NCBI GenBank assembly: GCA_020137815.1
Contig: CM035351.1
Location: 8,396,743-8,460,742 of the forward strand
Direction of reading: 5' to 3'
From: Hormiphora californensis
Lineage: Eukaryota; Ctenophora; Tentaculata; Cydippida; Pleurobrachiidae
Length of the DNA stretch: 64,000 nucleotides
Part shown: positions 58,637-64,000 of the stretch, one piece after another
Layout of the letters: each line of letters begins with the position of its first letter
Position numbering within the stretch: position 1 is the stretch's first letter
Made by a program: the position numbers and the translations under genes
The notes under the pieces: model-generated
Database searches by the model: none
What the model saw: the letters and a program-made list of their open reading frames with translations, nothing else
What the model was told of the DNA's origin: nothing

Positions 58637-61600
58637 ACTAGCCTTTACTTGTGGGACTTTTTACAATATCATTTGCATTTTTATAGTGGTTATTTAGATC
58701 TGAATTGAGTTGGATTTAACAAAATATATTCCTTTCCTCGTCTCCCAAAACGGATCGGTACATGAAATATATTCAATTTGCTCTTCAAAGGAGGATGATA
58801 TATTCGTGATTATGTCTTATTTAGCTAATCTATGTTTATATCTGGCATCTCCAACTCCACGAATATCCGTGTACAATGTACTAACACTGTACACGATCCA
58901 ATAAAATGTACATATTGTACAAGCCCCGTCTGAATTGTAAGCATGGCTGAGATTGCGTCAGGCGCGGTGACATTTTAGTGATCCAAATCGCGCGGCATAT
59001 CAACCACTGCTGCGCGCGCCCCTCATCCGATCAGGTCGGTCGACCCATGATACCACTTCTCCAGTTCTCCAGTCTTCCGATAAACTGGATGAAACCATTG
59101 TTACACCAGATACCAGCAGGTAATAAGGGTTAGGTAGTAGCAAACATTCCTGCTGATATACTATCAAATACAATTCAAACTAGAAGTTTTTCATCGAGAA
59201 ATACAAATCTACATGACAAGTTCATCCCATCATTTTCATCGTACCCAAAAAACGCACCATCTTTCTCTCTCTCTCCACACGTTAACAGCCGAGCCCTATA
59301 TCATATTAAAACACATTTTCCTCTCAAGGAGGGGCGGGTATTAACATTGTAAACTATCCCTCTACAGTAGGACAGCTGCCTATCCCCATACTTCTTATAT
59401 CTTTCTCTTCTCCGTAGGAGTAACATAGGAGTAACAATTATCGTAACGTAGGAGTAACAATTATCTGTCTCTCTCTCTATCTCCCTCTCATATATTAACC
59501 ACTGAACACTGCGTTTAATAAACAAAAGTAATAAGTTTCGCAGCACGCTTTGGAAATGTGTGTGTGAGTGAAAGTGATTCTCTCAGCTCTCTCACATTCT
59601 TCTAAATGTATATAGTATCGCCCACACAGATTCATTGTTGTGTGCAACTTTTGAATTTGGCACGGTGGACCTTGACACAAGATGGCCCTGTTTTCAGGGG
59701 GGTCAACTGAACACGCGTGCCTGCAACACCGGCTCTCACAGCTGCAGGTAAAATGTGCGGGAATTATTCATTTCGCCTCCAGGAATAAATTAACACTCAG
59801 CAATGTTACCTAAACTAGGACTTTCTAAAGATTTCTCTAGCTCTAATTTAGCTCTCTTTCTCTCACTCTCTCACTCCGGCTATCCATAATCTTGTATTAA
59901 ACATGATGAGAAATTGTCTTAATAATAATGATAAGTCTTGGTGGCGAATAGTTGTAATAACTTAAAAGAAGTGATAAAAGTAGTGGCCCATCTCCCAAGC
60001 ACTAACCGTTTTCAAAACTGTATTAACAAAAAAGCTGTAAATATATCCAATTTGGCAGGTTAAAGGACGGCTCTATCATTTGTGCACTAAAGAAATCATA
60101 CATTTCACCCTAATATAATATGATTTTTATAAAAACCATAACTCTAAAGCCCGGATTTTAGTACTTGTTTTTGTTTGTTCTTAGCACCAGTGCAAATGTA
60201 CAACATTAAAATTAGCTTGTTGGTCATATAACAGGTGGCAATGACATGACAAGTACTAAAAACTGGACTTGACTCTCTCTCACTCTTTCTCTCACTCTCT
60301 CTCTCTCTCTCTCTCACTCTCTCTCTCTTTCTCTTTCATACCATAAGACAATTTGAGTATGTTTGGTTGATGGATTGGTATGGATTTCATGTACAAAAAC
60401 TGCTAACAATAATATTTAATATAATCATAGATAGTTTGTGTGCGTGTGTGTTTGTGTGTGCGGGGGTATTATAACTATAGATTTGTGGTCTTATTTTAAC
60501 TTATCATAACACGAAAAAACATTATGTTCTACCCCACAAAATACCCAGAGGAGGATCACTTGTCTGGCCCTGGTCCATCTCTCAATGCTACCCCTTTCTG
60601 TCTGACGAATTGAGTTCATCTTGTGGAAGGGGTGACTTTAGGGCGGAATAAATAAACTGAGAGGATGGCACAGCATGACATGTGAGATTTAGATATTAAA
60701 CCCAATTATATTATGGGAATGTACCATTCTCTGGTCATGGGGCACAAGGCAAGTTCCACCTCCGAAACATCATGGGGGACCGATATACAATATATATGTT
60801 GGTGAAAAATATTACCTAGGTATTTGAAAAATAAACATAGCGACACTCAATATCTTTCTCTATCTCTCTTTCTGAGAGATGCTCTACTAATCTTGAGATG
60901 GGCGTGTGTAAATGACTGTGTATATGATGCTATAATCTGGGAAGGCTGGGGATGGGGTACATAAAATTCGAGACAGGTCAGGGATTCAGATCTAACTAGC
61001 TCTTCTGTTATACAAGGTGACATCGGGTGATATACTGTCTAGTTAGAGCTGAACATAGCGGAAGAAATGACAGAAGTCTATCAGATTATCTCGCCACCTG
61101 ACATCCCTAAACCGCTCACTCCCCCGCCAATCCTTCCGGAAGTGCCAAATATACAGCAAAATCTGTCGCTATCACTTCTCTTTCTCTCCTTTGGATTTCA
61201 CAAAATGTAAAATGTTGCACCCAAAAAATTCTTTCTCACTGTATCACTCTCTCTTTGGTATCTATCGACTATCACACGAAGGTCCCTCCATTTCCTATTT
61301 CTCTCCCTCCCTCCATCTCCGTAAAGCAAAAAAGCTGCATTTGGAGACAGATAAAGGAAGGGAAAAATAGAAAATTTGGGTAAATCAGAAGAAGCCTAAT
61401 CCTATAAATCGTGTTGGTGTCCCTCTCTCTTTACACTGGGGTGCAGTGTGTCTAATGGCAGTTCATTTGCAGCAATGTATTATCATGTAGGGTCATATCA
61501 CACGGCTTACATGGTAAAGCCTAGTCAACAACCCGCAGACAATTCACTGTCAATTAAAAACTTGCCATTAATTGGAAGAGAGCCTGATTAGATCACATTA

Positions 61601-61680
61601 GGGACCGCTACAGTCACCTAAATGTCTAGCAACTACATTGTGTAACGAAATTAACAAATGAACTGCCATTATCTACTCTA
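58637..61680. other. Long non-coding stretch
   Basis: About 3 kb without a supported exon. There are many CT-rich patches (59260-59280, 59465-59490, 59850-59880, 60270-60340) and a (GT)n patch at 60437-60460. The DUF445 3' UTR is at the left and the 3' UTR of the minus-strand VWC-like gene at the right. No tRNA or other structured RNA was recognised. Confidence 0.5.
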
Positions 61681-62420
61681 CTAGGGGCGTAACAATATTA
61701 ATTGGGAGATAATTACTACAACTAATAGGACCCCCAGCGACTGGGGCGAGGGTGAGGAGGAGTGGAGACACTCCTCAGAGCACGTCCAGTGTCCGTTGAA
61801 GCACGTACAATCTCCACACGGTAACTGACGGGACTGTCCGGACCTGAGAGAGTGAAAATAGGGGGTTACAGGGTGTGGTCAGTTGAGGTTTTAGTTTGGG
61901 GAACAAGGGTACAAATGGTAACCGTGGAAGTTGTTTACACTTACGCTGTAACGTTCCCCTCCATACTACATCCAGTACACGTGTCGTGACTACACTCCAT
62001 CCTCCCATCAATACAGGGACAGCTGAGACACCCCTTTGAGTAGACATCCCCATGTCGAATCGAGGTAGTATTACCCCCTCCAGTATCCACTAAACACCCC
62101 TTGCACCCACGGTCCAGACACTCCAGACGATTATGTTTGCACGTGCACACCGAGCAGCCCAGAGAAGTGAGGGCCCGTGGTTGGTCACAATAACCCCCAC
62201 TTGTGGCGGCCCATCTGCGACCCCTCGCCACCGTGAGAAGGTGGCCGCCACAGGAGGTCTGACAGCACCGCCCGGCCGGGGATGTGGCCGGATCGCACGT
62301 ACTGGCAGTGACACAGGGCAGCTGCGAGGGATGGGGGCACGATGGGTTCCGTGCTGACGATGTGACTCCGCTGGTTAAACTGTTTAGAAGGAGTAACGGC
62401 ATGAGCCAGATAAGGTACAT
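61681..62420 (-). CDS. VWC-like cysteine-rich secreted/anchored protein
   Basis: Exons 61945-62420 and 61681-61843 join in phase (ACAGC|GTAAGT to CTCAG|GTCC) to 212 residues. The N-terminus is a signal peptide (MYLIWLMPLLLLNSLTSGV). The body has about 26 cysteines in repeats like CSVCTCKHNRLECLDRGC, CLSCPCIDGRMECSHDTC and CGDCTCFNGHWTCSEEC; the CxxCxC...C pattern is that of von Willebrand factor C or related modules. The C-terminus is hydrophobic (LGVLLVVVIISQLILL) with little after it, so the protein may be GPI-anchored or tail-anchored. VWC proteins often bind TGF-beta family ligands, but nothing here shows that. The domain call is by cysteine spacing only. Confidence 0.72.
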
Positions 62421-62786
62421 TTTGTCGAGATCATATCATTGTGTCCTGGACGGGATTTCCATAACCCACTTCCAATACATTATCCTATACGGTGAGATAC
62501 AGAGGTTAGTTTGTTTTGTTCAATCCCTTTTTAGGAGAGACACGGTCGAACAAATCAAGGGTAAGTTGCACATGGGGATTGCTATGGTAAAACGGGGGGA
62601 TAGTCAGGGCAAGAAGCAACGGGAAAGCATTAACGCGTATTAGAAGCAATTCTATGGAGGTAGTGGACGTCATAGGGAGAATCTGGGAGCAAGAGTGGGG
62701 AATTTTGGGTAAAAGAGGGCACATAATGCAAAATAAATCCACATGTCACGTAGGGAATATGTCAAAGAGATGAAGGCGGAGAAGTG

Positions 62787-62847
<61 letters not shown>

Positions 62848-63339
62848 AGAGATACAGAGAGAGAGGAGAGAGAATGGAGGGGGCGGCGTCTTTGAAAAGC
62901 AATAAAGTACACTGTATGCGGGTTGTCAAATAGCGAACGGTACTTGGTACAGAATATAAAACTGTGTAAAAATGGAGAAAACCTACTTAGAATAAATTAA
63001 AGTTGACTACTGATTCACATTAGTTTCCCTCTAATTCTCAGTATTCTTAGTCTTGTCAAAAAAGCACTTGTATGACTATGTAGCGAAGTGTTGAAAAGAT
63101 ATGGGTTAAGAGAAGATTAGGAGATAGTCCTAATTTTCTGACTGGAGAGAAGGGTAGAAAAAGAGGAATACGTTCACAGTTCTGTGGAACTGAAGGACCT
63201 CTCTCAGGCAGGATAGGCTCCGAAGTTCATTGCGCGCGGTTCTGGTACGCTGACAACAGCTTACTTTAACTTGATGGCGCGCGTTCGGCAGCCCACTGCT
63301 TCGGTAGACCCCCTCTTCTCCACTCCACTCTTCACCCCA
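62421..63339. other. Intergenic, GA microsatellite, no gene seen
   Basis: A (GA)n tract lies at about 62791-62868. A diverged dispersed element (TTGTTCAATCCCTTTTTAGG) lies at 62517-62560. No exon is supported. Confidence 0.5.
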
Positions 63340-63542
63340 TCATGATACCCTCTCACTCGGCAGCAGATCCCTGATAGAGATAATGTCCACCCGATAGGGG
63401 CTTGTATCTGTAATAGACCCATCACGACAATCAACAGTTACCATAACATCAGTACCATCGCGGGTGAGATGTGTTACTTGGACAGTTCCGTCGGCTCGGT
63501 GGATCAAATCAGGGTACTGGTCAAGAAGGCTCTTGTAGGTAT
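63340..63542 (-). CDS. Probable 3' terminal exon of a gene extending beyond the window
   Basis: An acceptor (CCCATCTCTACAG) is followed by an open 3' exon reading TYKSLLDQYPDLIHRADGTV..., then RDGTDVMVTVDCRDGSITDT and SPYRVDIISIRDLLPSERVS, stop. Codon content looks coding, and the antisense frames are poor. The family is not recognised. Upstream exons would be to the right of 63542, where only GA-rich DNA is visible. It could also be a decayed fragment of a retroelement polyprotein (LLDQYPDL is reminiscent of such), but that is weak. Confidence 0.4.
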
Positions 63543-63900
63543 CTGTAGAGATGGGGGAGGTGGTAGAGGGGCTGTTGGGTGCTGGGCAGGGAGGCGTGGA
63601 GGGAGAGAGGACATGGAGGGAGATAGATATCGAACACTCTTCCACCATTCTTCCATGCTATAACTGTTATATACAGAGAGAGGGAGAGAGAGAGATAGAG
63701 AGGGAGAGAGAGAGATAAAGAGATAGAAAGAGAGGGAGAGAGATAGAGTGAGAGCGGAAGAGAGAGAGAGAGAGAAATAAATAATCAAACATTGTCTAAT
63801 ATATCAGACGTACACACACACTGACACACATTACACAGTGCATGCACAGGCGGACAACATACAGAGAAAAGGGGAGATAGATGGGGAGAAAAAGAGAAAA

Positions 63901-63933
<33 letters not shown>

Positions 63934-64000
63934 AACCTATGGAAACCTATGGAAAGAAGTTAGGCGCTAGGCGCCAGAGGTATACCTTTAATGAGGCAGA
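63543..64000. repeat. GA-rich simple sequence
   Basis: Degenerate (GA)n and GAGAGAGATA repeats at 63676-63778 and 63880-63932, with a CA-rich spacer. There is no gene beyond the exon at 63340-63542. Confidence 0.7.

Noticed and set aside
62670-62912. Leu/Ser-rich ORF
   Set aside because: It is a translation of a (GA)n tract read on the opposite strand.

Overview
The window is nuclear DNA from an animal. Genes are split by short GT-AG introns and encode metazoan-wide proteins: PRPF6, OSGEP, WDR55, RP9, SLC35B1, TECPR1, an M14 carboxypeptidase, a VWC-type secreted protein and a degraded class A GPCR. The sequence is AT-rich, microsatellite-rich and full of non-LTR retrotransposons and inverted-repeat DNA elements. 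An early-branching marine invertebrate, for example a sponge, would fit, but the sequence alone does not name a species.

Layout. 1-3 kb: a non-autonomous pogo/mariner-like element with TA target duplication and an internal 570-bp tandem duplication. 2.8-11.1 kb (minus): PRPF6, 13 exons. One intron holds a complete intronless PIM-like kinase (7.6-8.4 kb, same strand); the last intron holds a broken GPCR gene (4.1-5.0 kb, opposite strand). 12.4-17.6 kb (minus): a LINE with two intact ORFs. 18.1-24.2 kb (minus): tight head-to-tail cluster OSGEP, WDR55, RP9, SLC35B1. 24.86-25.20 kb: a 338-bp hAT-type MITE. 25.3-26.7 kb (minus): a cysteine-rich single-pass membrane protein with a PPSY tail. 27.5-30.4 kb: a composite foldback element with a second TIR element nested in it. 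31-35.8 kb: palindromes, then a four-exon coiled-coil gene and a two-exon 63-residue gene (plus). 36.4-39.1 kb (plus): a secreted metallocarboxypeptidase. 39.9-55.2 kb (minus): TECPR1, with a 49-copy 27-bp minisatellite just past its 3' end and a nearly intact LINE in a 5.5-kb intron. 55.4-55.9 kb: two related MITEs. 56.7-58.6 kb (plus): an eight-exon DUF445 membrane protein. 58.7-61.6 kb: no gene seen. 61.7-62.4 kb (minus): a VWC-like secreted or anchored protein. 63.3-63.5 kb (minus): a probable terminal exon of a gene running off the right edge.

Functional themes. PRPF6 (U4/U6.U5 tri-snRNP) and RP9 (in vertebrates a splicing-associated protein and PIM1 substrate) are housekeeping RNA-processing genes, and a PIM-like kinase sits within 14 kb of RP9. 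OSGEP makes tRNA t6A, WDR55 acts in nucleolar rRNA maturation and SLC35B1 in ER nucleotide transport. TECPR1 acts in autophagosome and lysosome membrane handling. Several genes have a splice-acceptor-like polypyrimidine-AG 1-18 nt before their start codon, which hints at spliced-leader trans-splicing or 5' UTR introns. Exon boundaries were read by eye from GT/AG sites and checked for phase; they have no transcript support.
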